Assembly (NCBI GenBank): GCA_034678345.1
Contig: JAXDBZ010000172.1
Location: 1-13,026 of the forward strand
Direction of reading: 5' to 3'
Origin: JANXPZ01 sp034678345
GTDB lineage: Bacteria; Eisenbacteria; RBG-16-71-46
Length of the DNA stretch: 13,026 bases
A program made the translations under genes and the position numbers. Below are positions 6,638 through 13,026 of the stretch, piece after piece. How positions within the stretch are numbered: position 1 is the first letter of the stretch; every line of letters starts with the position of its first letter. Below the pieces are notes generated by a model. The model ran no database searches. It saw only the letters and a program-made list of their open reading frames with translations, and was not told the DNA's origin.

Positions 6638-9212
6638 GCGCCTCGAGCGGCGTGAGCCGCTCGAGGTCCAGCCCCCGCAACGCCTCGACCACCGGGTGCG
6701 GCGCGCTGCCGAACAGGGGCAGCTGCGCCGTCGCCACCGGGGCCCTGCGGCCGCGGCGCCCGCGCGGCGGCTCCAGATGTTCGACGGTGCGCTCGCTCTC
6801 GAGCTCGGCCAGCACCTCGCGCGCCCGTTCCAGCACGCTCTCCGGCAGCCCGGCCAGCCGGGCCACGTGGATGCCGTAGGAGCGGTCGGCCGGCCCGTCC
6901 GCCACGCCGTGCAGGAAGACCACCGTCCCGCCCGACTCGTCCACCGTGACGTGGATGTTGGCGAGCCGCGGCAGGCTGGTGGCGAGCTGGGTCAGCTCGT
7001 GGTAGTGCGTCGCGAAGATGGTGCGCGGCCGCGGCCCGTCCCCCGCGTGCAGGTGCTCGGTGACCGCCCAGGCGAGCGCCAGGCCGTCGTAGGTCGCCGT
7101 GCCCCGACCGATCTCGTCGAGCAGCACGAGCGAGCGCGGCGTCGCCAGGCGCAGGATGTCGGCGGTCTCGCTCATCTCGACCATGAACGTGCTCTGACCG
7201 GCACCCAGGCGGTCGGCGGCGCCGACGCGGGTGAAGAGACGGTCCACGCGGCCGATCTCGGCCCGGGCGGCCGGCACGAACGAGCCGCTCTGCGCCAGCA
7301 GGACGATGAGCGCCACCTGCCGCAGGTAGGTGCTCTTGCCGCCCATGTTGGGACCGGTCAGGAGGAGGATCTGCCGCGCGGCTCCGTCCAGCCGGCAGTC
7401 GTTCGGAACGAACGCCCCGCGCGGCAGGAGTCGCTCGACCACCGGGTGCCGGGCGGCGTCCAGGCGGATGCGATCGGAGTCGTCCATGGCCGGCCGCACC
7501 CACGCATAGCGCGCCGCGGCCTCGGCGAGCGCCGCCTCGGCGTCGAGGCGGGCGAGCGCGAGCGCGACGCGCTGCACCTGCGGGACGAAGGCGGCGGCAC
7601 GGTCCCGCAGGGCGCCGAAGAGCTCGTGCTCCAGCGCCTTGAGCTTCTCTTCCGCCCCCAGCACCTCGGCCTCGCGCACCTTGAGCGCGGGGGTCACGAA
7701 GCGTTCCGCCGACGTCAGTGTCTGACGGCGCTCGTAGTCGGCAGGGACCTTGTCGAGGTGGGCCCGGGTCACCTCGAGGTAGTAGCCGAACACCCGGTTG
7801 AATCCCACCTTGAGGCTGGGGATGCCCGAGCGCGCGCGCTCGGCCGACTCCAGCTCGGCGATCCAGCGCTTGCCGGAGTGCGCCAGCGCGTCCAGCTCGT
7901 CCCGGCGCCCGTCGTGGCCGGGCCGGATGATGCCGCCTTCGTGCGAGACGGGCGGCGGCTCCTCCACCAGCGCGGCGCGCAGCATGCCCTCCAGCTCCGG
8001 CACGCCGGAAAGCGGGCCGCCCTCCGCGGCGTGCCCCTCCAGGCCCTCGAGGGTCGCGGCCAGGTCGGGGAGCCTGCCGAGGGCATCCCGCAGGGCGCCG
8101 AGGTCGCGCGGCGTGGCCTTGCCGCAGGCGACGCGGGCCGCCAGCCGCGCGAGATCCGGCACGCCGTCGAGCCGCTCGCGGAAGGCGGCCCGCGCCGTGC
8201 CCGCCGCCAGCCACCGGTCCACCGCGTCGTGGCGGGCCCCGAGCGCCGCCAGGTCGGTGAGCGGCCGCTCCAGCCAGGACCGGAGGAGCCGCGACCCCGC
8301 GGCACCCACGCACAGGTCGAGGTGGCGCCACAGCGTGTGGGCGGCCTCCCCTCCCGGCTGGGGCCGGAAGAGCTCGAGGTGCCGGGCGGTCGCGGCGTCG
8401 TAGCGCAGCACGGTCTCCTCGCTCCAGCGCTCGACCCGCGTCAGCTGCAGCGCCGCCCCGCCCTGCACGCGGTCCAGGTAGTCCAGACCCGCCGCGGCCG
8501 CCAGCGCCGCCACCGGCGACCCGGCGAGGAGGTCCTCGCCCGCCGCGCCCCAGCGGGCGGCCGGCAGTCCCTCGTCGAGGAAGCGCCTCGCCGTCGCGGT
8601 GCTGCGCGCGCCGGGCAGGCCACCCAGCACGCTCTCGAGCCTCGCGCTCGCGTCCGCCTCGACGTCGGCGGGCGCGGGCAGCAGCCACTCGGCCACCGGC
8701 AGGCGCGACAGAAGCCCGGGCGCGTCCTCCCACGGGGCCTCCGCCAGCTTCACCTCGCCCGTCGAGGCGTCCGCCAGGCACACGCCGAGCACGCTCTCGT
8801 GCGGCCACAGGGCCGCGAGGAAGTTGTTGGCGCCGCCCTCCAGGAAGGCGTCGCCGGTGACCGAGCCGGGCGTCAGCACCTCGGTGATGCCGCGCTGCAC
8901 GAGGCCCCTGGCCTGGGCGGGATCCTCCAGTTGATCGCAGATGGCGACCTTGTGTCCCAGACGGAGCAGGCGCGCCAGGTACGCGTCGCGCTGGTGCCAG
9001 GGGATGCCGCACATCGGGATGGGCTCGGGGTCGTGCTTGTTGCGCGACGTGAGCGTGAGGCCCAGCAACGCCGCCCCGCGTACGGCGTCCTCGAAGAACA
9101 TCTCGTAGAAGTCGCCGAGCCGGAAGAAGAGGAACGCGTCCGGCTGCTCCGCCTTGACGCGCAGGTACTGCTCCATCAGCGGGGTGCGCGCCAGCGGTCG
9201 GGCGGGGCTCAC
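6594..9212 (-). CDS. mutS: DNA mismatch repair protein MutS
   Basis: The protein has 872 residues (E. coli MutS: 853). Domain I carries the mismatch-reading motif G-D-F-Y-E-M-F with Phe35 and Glu37, equivalent to E. coli Phe36 and Glu38. The connector, lever and clamp domains cover about residues 125-570, including 'NRVFGYYLEVTRAH'. The ATPase domain has the Walker A motif T-G-P-N-M-G-G-K-S-T at 619-628, 'STFMVEM', the Walker B motif 'LLDEIGRGT' and 'ATHYHEL'. The tail has 'QLPLF' and 'LTPLEALNRIADWK', as in full-length MutS1. It recognises mispairs in the cytoplasm and recruits MutL, which is not in this window. The start is GTG at 9212, overlapping the TPR gene stop as GTGA. The 3' end overlaps the convergent cysteine-cluster gene by 44 bp. 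All key residues are present, so it should be functional. Confidence 0.98.
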   Translation of the reverse strand: MSPARPLARTPLMEQYLRVKAEQPDAFLFFRLGDFYEMFFEDAVRGAALLGLTLTSRNKHDPEPIPMCGIPWHQRDAYLARLLRLGHKVAICDQLEDPAQARGLVQRGITEVLTPGSVTGDAFLEGGANNFLAALWPHESVLGVCLADASTGEVKLAEAPWEDAPGLLSRLPVAEWLLPAPADVEADASARLESVLGGLPGARSTATARRFLDEGLPAARWGAAGEDLLAGSPVAALAAAAGLDYLDRVQGGAALQLTRVERWSEETVLRYDAATARHLELFRPQPGGEAAHTLWRHLDLCVGAAGSRLLRSWLERPLTDLAALGARHDAVDRWLAAGTARAAFRERLDGVPDLARLAARVACGKATPRDLGALRDALGRLPDLAATLEGLEGHAAEGGPLSGVPELEGMLRAALVEEPPPVSHEGGIIRPGHDGRRDELDALAHSGKRWIAELESAERARSGIPSLKVGFNRVFGYYLEVTRAHLDKVPADYERRQTLTSAERFVTPALKVREAEVLGAEEKLKALEHELFGALRDRAAAFVPQVQRVALALARLDAEAALAEAAARYAWVRPAMDDSDRIRLDAARHPVVERLLPRGAFVPNDCRLDGAARQILLLTGPNMGGKSTYLRQVALIVLLAQSGSFVPAARAEIGRVDRLFTRVGAADRLGAGQSTFMVEMSETADILRLATPRSLVLLDEIGRGTATYDGLALAWAVTEHLHAGDGPRPRTIFATHYHELTQLATSLPRLANIHVTVDESGGTVVFLHGVADGPADRSYGIHVARLAGLPESVLERAREVLAELESERTVEHLEPPRGRRGRRAPVATAQLPLFGSAPHPVVEALRGLDLERLTPLEALNRIADWKRSVERG

Positions 9213-9838
9213 GGCGTGGCCCCCTGGCCGCCGGGCGACCCGGCCGCCGGCCGGGCACGCAACGCCTCCATGCTGCGCGGGTACTCGCGCAGCAACCGCT
9301 CGCGCGCACGCCGCGCCAGCTCGGGGCGACGCAGCGCCGTCGCCAGCGCGGCCGTCCGCTCCAGGGCGGCCGGCGCCACTTCGCCCGGGTCTCCGGCCAG
9401 GAGGCCCTGCAGGGTCTCGAGCGCCCGTTCGGGGCGCCGCGCCGCCTCCCAGCACAGGGCCACACCGAGCAGCGCCTCGGCGCGTCGTGGCGAACCGACG
9501 TGCGAGGCTTCCGCGAACGCCTGGCGCGCCGTCGCCGTCTCGCCGGCGCCCAGCCACGCGAGCCCGGTCCAGTAGCGCGCTTCCCCACGCCGCACCGGAT
9601 CGAACCGCGGCGCCACCCGCGCGAAGGCCGCGGCTGCCTGGCGGTACTCGCCGCGCGCGAAATGGAGACGCCCCAGGGTCAGGGCGGCCTCCGCGCCGGG
9701 GCCCGCCCGCTGGTCCGTCTCGAGGCGCCTCAGTGGCCCGACCAGGCTGTCCGCCGGGACGGTCTCCAGCAGCCGTTGCACGGGCGACGCGACCGCCGCG
9801 CTCAGCAACAGGACCGCCAGGGTGAGGGTCGTGGCCAT
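9209..9838 (-). CDS. Secreted or periplasmic TPR-like repeat protein
   Basis: From the ATG at 9838 this encodes 209 residues. Residues 1-17 are a signal-like hydrophobic run (T-L-T-L-A-V-L-L-L-S-A-A-V-A-S). Three helix-turn-helix repeats of the tetratricopeptide type follow at about 50-82, 86-118 and 120-152, with the pattern 'A-x-x-x-L-G-x-x-x-x-x-x-G-x-x-x-x-A'. A fourth degenerate repeat ends in 'ARERLLREYPRS', and the tail is rich in Gly, Pro and Ala. TPR proteins are protein-binding scaffolds; the partner here is unknown. It is the first gene of the unit with mutS, yet an envelope TPR protein has no obvious link to repair. There is no Shine-Dalgarno site before the ATG, and a -10-like hexamer lies nine bases upstream. 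In-frame sequence continues upstream of this ATG antisense to nothing but rpsA, so the extension is not credible. Confidence 0.78.
   Translation of the reverse strand: MATTLTLAVLLLSAAVASPVQRLLETVPADSLVGPLRRLETDQRAGPGAEAALTLGRLHFARGEYRQAAAAFARVAPRFDPVRRGEARYWTGLAWLGAGETATARQAFAEASHVGSPRRAEALLGVALCWEAARRPERALETLQGLLAGDPGEVAPAALERTAALATALRRPELARRARERLLREYPRSMEALRARPAAGSPGGQGATP
9220..9225 (-). promoter_or_regulatory. Shine-Dalgarno site of mutS
   Basis: AGGGGG on the minus strand lies seven bases before the GTG at 9212, inside the end of the TPR gene. It supports the GTG start and translation as the second gene of a unit. Confidence 0.55.
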
Positions 9839-9847
9839 GGGAGCGGG

Positions 9848-9876
9848 AGGATATCCCCGGTCCCGGGAAAAGGGAA
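9848..9876 (-). promoter_or_regulatory. Candidate promoter of the TPR-mutS unit, near-leaderless
   Basis: TATCCT (9853-9848 on the minus strand) ends nine bases before the ATG at 9838, which puts the expected start of transcription near 9841. The only -35 candidate, TTCCCT at 9876-9871 with a 17-base spacer, is weak. It lies between the rpsA hairpin and the TPR gene. Confidence 0.35.
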
Positions 9877-9900
9877 TCGCCGGCCCCGTGCGGGCAAGCG

Positions 9901-9929
9901 GACGGGCCGGGTCATGGACCCGGCCCGTC
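9901..9929 (-). terminator. Perfect 13-bp hairpin downstream of rpsA
   Basis: GACGGGCCGGGTC (9901-9913) and its exact reverse complement (9917-9929) flank the three bases ATG. On the rpsA transcript the hairpin begins 22 bases after the stop codon. No T-tract follows in the minus direction (next bases C-G-C-T-T-G-C), so it is either a U-less terminator or an mRNA-stabilising 3' end. It separates the cmk-plsC-rpsA operon from the TPR-mutS unit. Confidence 0.65.
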
Positions 9930-9951
9930 GCGTACCGTCTGCCGACGGCGC

Positions 9952-11766
9952 CTACTCGTCGTCCTCCGACTCGCCCCGCTCCTTCTCGCGCGGCTTCGCC
10001 TCCGCCGCCGGGTCGGCCGGCGGGTTGGCGGCGATCTTGGCGCGGACGGCGTTGCGCTTGGAGGTCCACTCGGCCAGGGCGATATCGTCCTGCTCGCCCA
10101 GCCAGGCCTTCACGCTCAGGATGAGCCGATGATTGGCCACGTCCACCCGCGTCACCTTCATCGTGAGCTCCTCGCCCACCTCGAAGGCGTCGTTCGGACG
10201 CTTCAGGTCCTCGATGCCCAACTGCGACAGGGGCACGAAGCCCTCGATCCCCTCGCCCACGTCCACGATGGCGCCGCGGTCGAAGAGACGATTGATGGTG
10301 CCGGCCAGCTCCATTCCGGTGGGGAAGCGCTCCGCCAGCGACGGCCACGGATCCTCGCTCACCTGCTTGAGGCCGAGGCTGATGCGGCGGTGCTCCTTGT
10401 CGATGGACAGGATGACGACGTCCACCGTGTCGCCCTTCTTCAGCACCTCGCTGGGGTGGGCGACCCGCTTCGTCCAGGACATGTCGGAGACATGCACGAG
10501 CCCGTCGATCCCCTCCTCGAGCTCGACGAAGGCCCCGAAGTTCGTGAGGTTGCGGACCTTGCCCCGCACGCGCATGCCGGCCGGGTACTTCTCGTCCAGC
10601 GTGAGCCAGGGATCCGGCTCGACCTGCTTGAGGCCCAGCGAGATCTTCTCGTTCGCCTTGTCCACCTTGAGCACCACGGCCTCGATGATGTCGCCGATGT
10701 TGACCACCTTCGACGGGTGCCGGACGTGGCGCGTCCAGGACATCTCGGACACATGGATGAGGCCCTCGACGCCCTTCTCCAGCTCGATGAATGCGCCGTA
10801 GTCGGTGATCGAGACCACCTTGCCCTTGAGCCGGTCGCCGACCTTGTACTTCTCCTCGACGCCCTCCCACGGGTACGGCTCGAGCTGCTTCAGGCCGAGC
10901 GAGATGCGCTCCTTCTCGGGATCGAAGTTGAGCACCTTGACCCGCACCTTGTCGCCGATCTTGCAGATCTCGGAGGGGTGTGAGACCCGGCCCCACGACA
11001 TGTCGGTGATGTGCAGCAGGCCGTCGATCCCGCCCAGATCCACGAAGGCGCCGAAGTCCGTGATGTTCTTGACCACGCCCTCGCGAATCTGGTCCTTGGC
11101 CAGGTCCTTGAGGATGGTGGACTTCATCCGGTCCCGCTCCTCCTCGAGCACGGCCCGGCGGGAAACCACGATGTTCCGGCGGCGCTTGTTCAGCTTGATG
11201 ATCTTGACCTGGACGTTCTGCCCCAGCAGGGCGTCCACGTTCTGCACCTGCCGCAGCGCGATCTGGGAGCCGGGCAGGAAGGCCTCGACCCCGTACAGGT
11301 CCACCACCACACCACCCTTGATCTTGCGGACCAGCTTCCCCTCGACCACCTGCCCGGTGTCGTGGGCGTCCTTGACGCGGTCCCAGACGCGGACGAAGTC
11401 CGCGCGCTGCTTAGAGAGGACCACGAGGCCGTCCTGGTTCTCCATCTTCTCGAGGAAGACCTCGAGCACGTCGCCCACCTTGATGCTGGACGGGTCGGAG
11501 AACTCGGCGAGGGAGATCACGCCCTCGCTCTTGAAGCCGACGTCGACGAGGACCTCCTTCTCGTCGATGCCGAGCACGGTGCCCCGCACGATCTCGCCCT
11601 CGCCGATGGAGCGGAGCGATTCCTCGTACTGGCCGTACATCTCGGCCCGTTGTTCGAGGCTCAGCTCGTCCTCGTCGTCGGCGTTCAGGGGGATCGGTGG
11701 AGGTGAGGGTGCCCGCTGCGGCGCTTCCGCCACGGGGTTGAGGGTGGTGTCGATGGGGTCCGGCAT
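9952..11766 (-). CDS. rpsA: Ribosomal protein S1 (six S1 domains)
   Basis: The protein has 604 residues and six S1 RNA-binding domains at about 56-120, 138-204, 226-294, 309-380, 396-467 and 484-552. Domains 1 and 2 are the divergent ribosome-docking type; domains 3-5 share 'D/N-F/Y-G-A-F-V/I-E/D-L', 'G-L-x-H-V/I-S/T-x-M-S-W' and 'H-P-S'. Domain 6 is divergent ('LFDRGAIVDVGEGIEGFVPLSQLG'). A 55-residue N-terminal extension is Pro- and Asp/Glu-rich, and the C-terminus ends in a charged, acidic tail. S1 binds mRNA on the 30S subunit and helps initiation on structured or weak-SD messages, which fits a genome that seems to use several SD-less starts. It is the last gene of cmk-plsC-rpsA, 40 bp after plsC. 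The start at 11766 is set by an AAGGAGG upstream and by the family N-terminus; an in-frame extension to 11865 would run through plsC. Confidence 0.97.
   Translation of the reverse strand: MPDPIDTTLNPVAEAPQRAPSPPPIPLNADDEDELSLEQRAEMYGQYEESLRSIGEGEIVRGTVLGIDEKEVLVDVGFKSEGVISLAEFSDPSSIKVGDVLEVFLEKMENQDGLVVLSKQRADFVRVWDRVKDAHDTGQVVEGKLVRKIKGGVVVDLYGVEAFLPGSQIALRQVQNVDALLGQNVQVKIIKLNKRRRNIVVSRRAVLEEERDRMKSTILKDLAKDQIREGVVKNITDFGAFVDLGGIDGLLHITDMSWGRVSHPSEICKIGDKVRVKVLNFDPEKERISLGLKQLEPYPWEGVEEKYKVGDRLKGKVVSITDYGAFIELEKGVEGLIHVSEMSWTRHVRHPSKVVNIGDIIEAVVLKVDKANEKISLGLKQVEPDPWLTLDEKYPAGMRVRGKVRNLTNFGAFVELEEGIDGLVHVSDMSWTKRVAHPSEVLKKGDTVDVVILSIDKEHRRISLGLKQVSEDPWPSLAERFPTGMELAGTINRLFDRGAIVDVGEGIEGFVPLSQLGIEDLKRPNDAFEVGEELTMKVTRVDVANHRLILSVKAWLGEQDDIALAEWTSKRNAVRAKIAANPPADPAAEAKPREKERGESEDDE
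10366..11091 (-). repeat. Tandem S1-domain repeats visible at the DNA level within rpsA
   Basis: S1 domains 3, 4 and 5 recur with a period of about 83-87 codons and share near-identical DNA around 'MSW...HPS' and around the inter-domain linker 'ISLGLKQ-x-E-P-x-P-W' (near 10370, 10625 and 10890). This is the normal outcome of domain duplication in the family, not a mobile repeat. Confidence 0.6.
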
Positions 11767-11777
11767 GGGGATGAGAA

Positions 11778-11784
11778 CCTCCTT
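11778..11784 (-). promoter_or_regulatory. Shine-Dalgarno site of rpsA
   Basis: AAGGAGG on the minus strand is a near-perfect anti-SD match, but it lies 11 bases before the ATG at 11766, longer than the usual 5-9. No other in-frame start codon lies closer. Confidence 0.7.
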
Positions 11785-11798
11785 GAAGAGTGAGATAG

Positions 11799-11818
11799 GG
11801 AGCCGCTCACGCGGCTCC
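11799..11818 (-). promoter_or_regulatory. Intercistronic hairpin with GNRA-type loop between plsC and rpsA
   Basis: On the minus strand GGAGCCGC (11818-11811) pairs perfectly with GCGGCTCC (11806-11799) around the loop GTGA, which is a GNRA-type tetraloop in RNA. The plsC stop codon TGA (11809-11807) sits in the loop. The rpsA Shine-Dalgarno site begins 14 bases after the stem. No T-run follows, so it is not a classic terminator. It could tune rpsA translation or processing; in E. coli the rpsA leader folds into hairpins used for S1 autoregulation. That link is inference. Confidence 0.55.
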
Positions 11819-12454
11819 ACGTGAAGCCCTGTCCTGCTGTTCGGTCCGCAGCCGCGCCACCTCACGCATCACCGCGTCGCTCACCCGTTGGTAGAGCGCA
11901 CGCCCCGGCGTGAGGTCCGTCTTCGGACCTGCCAGTTCCTGCCAGGTGAGCGGCGCCCCGAACGAGACGCGGACGCGCTCCCTGCGGGTCAGCCACCGGC
12001 CCGGCCGGTCGCTGCCCGAGATGTAACACGGCATCACCGGCACGCCGGCGTTCACCGCCATCATGCCGACCCCGGGCCGCGCCGGGTGCAGCCTGCCGTC
12101 CCGCATCCGCGTTCCTTCCGGGAACAGCATCATCGCGCCGCCCCGCCTGAGCGTCTCGACCGCCCGGGCCATCCCGCTCAGGTCCACCATGCCGCGGCGG
12201 ATGGGGATGGCGTTGTAGCTCCGGATCACCGCCCCGAAGACCGGGTTCGAGAACAGCTCTTCCTTGGCGAGGTAGTGGACTTCCCTGGGAAGGATGGCAC
12301 CGATGAGCGGAGGGTCCCAGAAGGAGATGTGATTGGAGGCCACGATGAGCCCCCCGGACCGCGGGACGAGATCCCGCCCCCACACCTGCCACCCGGTCGC
12401 CGTTCGCAGGACGGCACCAACGACAGACTTCGCGAGACTATAATGCCAGGACAC
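11807..12454 (-). CDS. plsC: 1-acyl-sn-glycerol-3-phosphate acyltransferase (PlsC-type)
   Basis: The protein has 215 residues, a short but normal length for the family. All four acyltransferase motifs are present: N-H-x-S-F-W-D at 41-47 (catalytic His42 and Asp47 of HX4D), P-I-R-R-G at 84-88, F-P-E-G-T-R at 111-116, and V-P-V-M-P-C at 138-143. It would transfer an acyl chain to lysophosphatidic acid at the inner face of the cytoplasmic membrane, making phosphatidic acid. The weakly hydrophobic N-terminus suggests monotopic membrane binding rather than a full transmembrane helix. The start is GTG at 12454, with GGAG five bases before it. It sits eight bases after the cmk stop and 40 bp before rpsA, a gene order seen in several bacterial groups. 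Substrate preference cannot be read from the sequence. Confidence 0.92.
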   Translation of the reverse strand: MSWHYSLAKSVVGAVLRTATGWQVWGRDLVPRSGGLIVASNHISFWDPPLIGAILPREVHYLAKEELFSNPVFGAVIRSYNAIPIRRGMVDLSGMARAVETLRRGGAMMLFPEGTRMRDGRLHPARPGVGMMAVNAGVPVMPCYISGSDRPGRWLTRRERVRVSFGAPLTWQELAGPKTDLTPGRALYQRVSDAVMREVARLRTEQQDRASRGAA

Positions 12455-12459
12455 GGATT

Positions 12460-12465
12460 CTCCTA
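12460..12465 (-). promoter_or_regulatory. plsC Shine-Dalgarno site fused to the cmk stop codon
   Basis: The bases TAGGAG on the minus strand hold the cmk stop codon TAG (12465-12463) and the plsC Shine-Dalgarno GGAG (12463-12460), five bases before the GTG at 12454. Termination and re-initiation therefore take place at the same spot, which suggests coupling. Confidence 0.65.
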
Positions 12466-13026
12466 ATCGACGCCGCCCGGGCCCCTTCGGGGGGACCCGC
12501 CCCCGGGGCCGGACTCGCCCTGCCCGCCCGGGAAGGCCGGGTGGGCCCGGACGACCCGCAGGACCTCCTCCACCACCCCGTCGGCGTCCAGTCCGCTGCT
12601 CTCGATGACCACGGCCCCCTCGGCGGCCCGCAGGGGGCTGTCCGCCCGGGTGCGGTCCCTCCGGTCGCGCCGCTCCATCTCCTCCAGCACCTGCTCGAAG
12701 GGGATCCGCAATCCCCGCTGCTCCAGCTCCCGGGCGCGGCGCATCGCCCGCGTGGCAGGGTCCGCGTCCAGGTAGATCTTGACCTCGGCGTCGGGGAAGA
12801 CCACCGTGCCCAGGTCGCGGCCCTCGCCCACCACCGGCCCCCGATCCCGCAGCGAGCGCTGCAGCCGCACCAGCCAGCGCCGCACGGGTGGCAGGGCGGC
12901 AACCCGCGATGCCAGCTCGCTGACCTCGGGGGTGCGGATGTGGCCGCTCACGTCCTCGCCGTCGAGCCACACGTGGGGCTCGGCAGGCGAGCCCGACAGA
13001 TCCAGCGTCGTCTCCGCCAGCAGGGC
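12463..13026 (-). CDS. cmk: Cytidylate kinase (N-terminus outside window)
   Basis: The frame is open from the right edge to TAG at 12463, with 187 visible residues. They match CMP kinase from about residue 62 of E. coli Cmk onward: 'WLDGEDVSGHIRTPEVSELAS', 'GRDLGTVVFPDAEVKIYLDAD', 'ERRDRRDRTRADSPL' and 'VVIESSGLDADGVVEEVL'. The ATP-binding P-loop and about 60 N-terminal residues lie beyond the window. The enzyme phosphorylates CMP and dCMP in the cytoplasm for pyrimidine nucleotide supply. The last 22 or so residues form a Gly/Pro/Arg-rich tail not found in E. coli Cmk and likely disordered. The gene is first of the visible cmk-plsC-rpsA order; its promoter is outside the window. Confidence 0.95.
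   Translation of the reverse strand, partial: ALLAETTLDLSGSPAEPHVWLDGEDVSGHIRTPEVSELASRVAALPPVRRWLVRLQRSLRDRGPVVGEGRDLGTVVFPDAEVKIYLDADPATRAMRRARELEQRGLRIPFEQVLEEMERRDRRDRTRADSPLRAAEGAVVIESSGLDADGVVEEVLRVVRAHPAFPGGQGESGPGGGSPRRGPGGVD

Noticed and set aside
6301..9588. A 1095-codon minus-strand open frame over mutS
   Set aside because: It is an out-of-phase reading of mutS rich in Arg/Gly/Ala; the MutS Walker and mismatch motifs are in the other frame.
12439..12444. Perfect TATAAT on the plus strand inside the start of plsC
   Set aside because: There is no -35 match 16-19 bases upstream and no gene reads rightward from here. It encodes part of Y-S-L in plsC on the minus strand, so it is probably chance. 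An antisense promoter would need 5'-end data.

Overview
The window is a dense, GC-rich stretch of bacterial chromosome (about 70% by eye, not counted). It holds ten protein-coding genes and no visible RNA gene, CRISPR array, insertion sequence or prophage. Most genes are housekeeping genes in known families. The mix of a YitJ-type methyltransferase/reductase, a cmk-plsC-rpsA operon, an S55-type peptidase and a secreted beta-propeller protein with Ig-like C-terminal repeats looks like an uncultured Gram-negative-type lineage near the FCB group (for example Eisenbacteria, Latescibacteria or Krumholzibacteria). That placement is a low-confidence inference from gene style only. Several genes start with GTG.

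Layout, left to right. Positions 1-3796 on the minus strand carry two secreted proteins in one unit: an S55 (SpoIVB-type) peptidase with its active-site motifs in unusual order (1943-3796), then, 14 bp downstream, a beta-propeller/Ig-like protein that runs off the left edge (1-1928). A 146-bp intergenic region (3797-3942) separates this unit from a divergent plus-strand unit. That unit is a bifunctional homocysteine methyltransferase/methylenetetrahydrofolate reductase (3943-5793), a small holin-family IV membrane protein (5793-6134) and a YkgJ-type cysteine-cluster protein (6131-6637), each overlapping the next by a few bases. The cysteine-cluster gene then overlaps the convergent mutS tail by 44 bp. 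On the minus strand, a secreted TPR-like protein (9209-9838) overlaps the mutS start (mutS 6594-9212). Upstream of these two is the operon cmk (12463 to beyond 13026, N-terminus outside the window), plsC (11807-12454) and rpsA (9952-11766), which ends in a perfect 13-bp hairpin at 9901-9929.

The genes fall into separate jobs: nucleotide and phospholipid synthesis with ribosomal protein S1; mismatch repair; methionine and one-carbon metabolism; and an envelope or secreted pair of unknown role. The longest gene-free stretches are 3797-3942 (146 bp) and 9839-9951 (113 bp); both are described below, and no gap exceeds 300 bp.

The most interesting signals are: (1) the S55 peptidase carries its Ser motif before its His motif, the reverse of Bacillus SpoIVB, as if circularly permuted; (2) first genes of transcription units appear leaderless, with a -10-like hexamer 6-9 nt before the start codon, while most internal genes have clear Shine-Dalgarno sites; (3) a hairpin between plsC and rpsA holds the plsC stop codon in a GNRA-type loop. 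Nothing here is clearly a new defence or mobile system.
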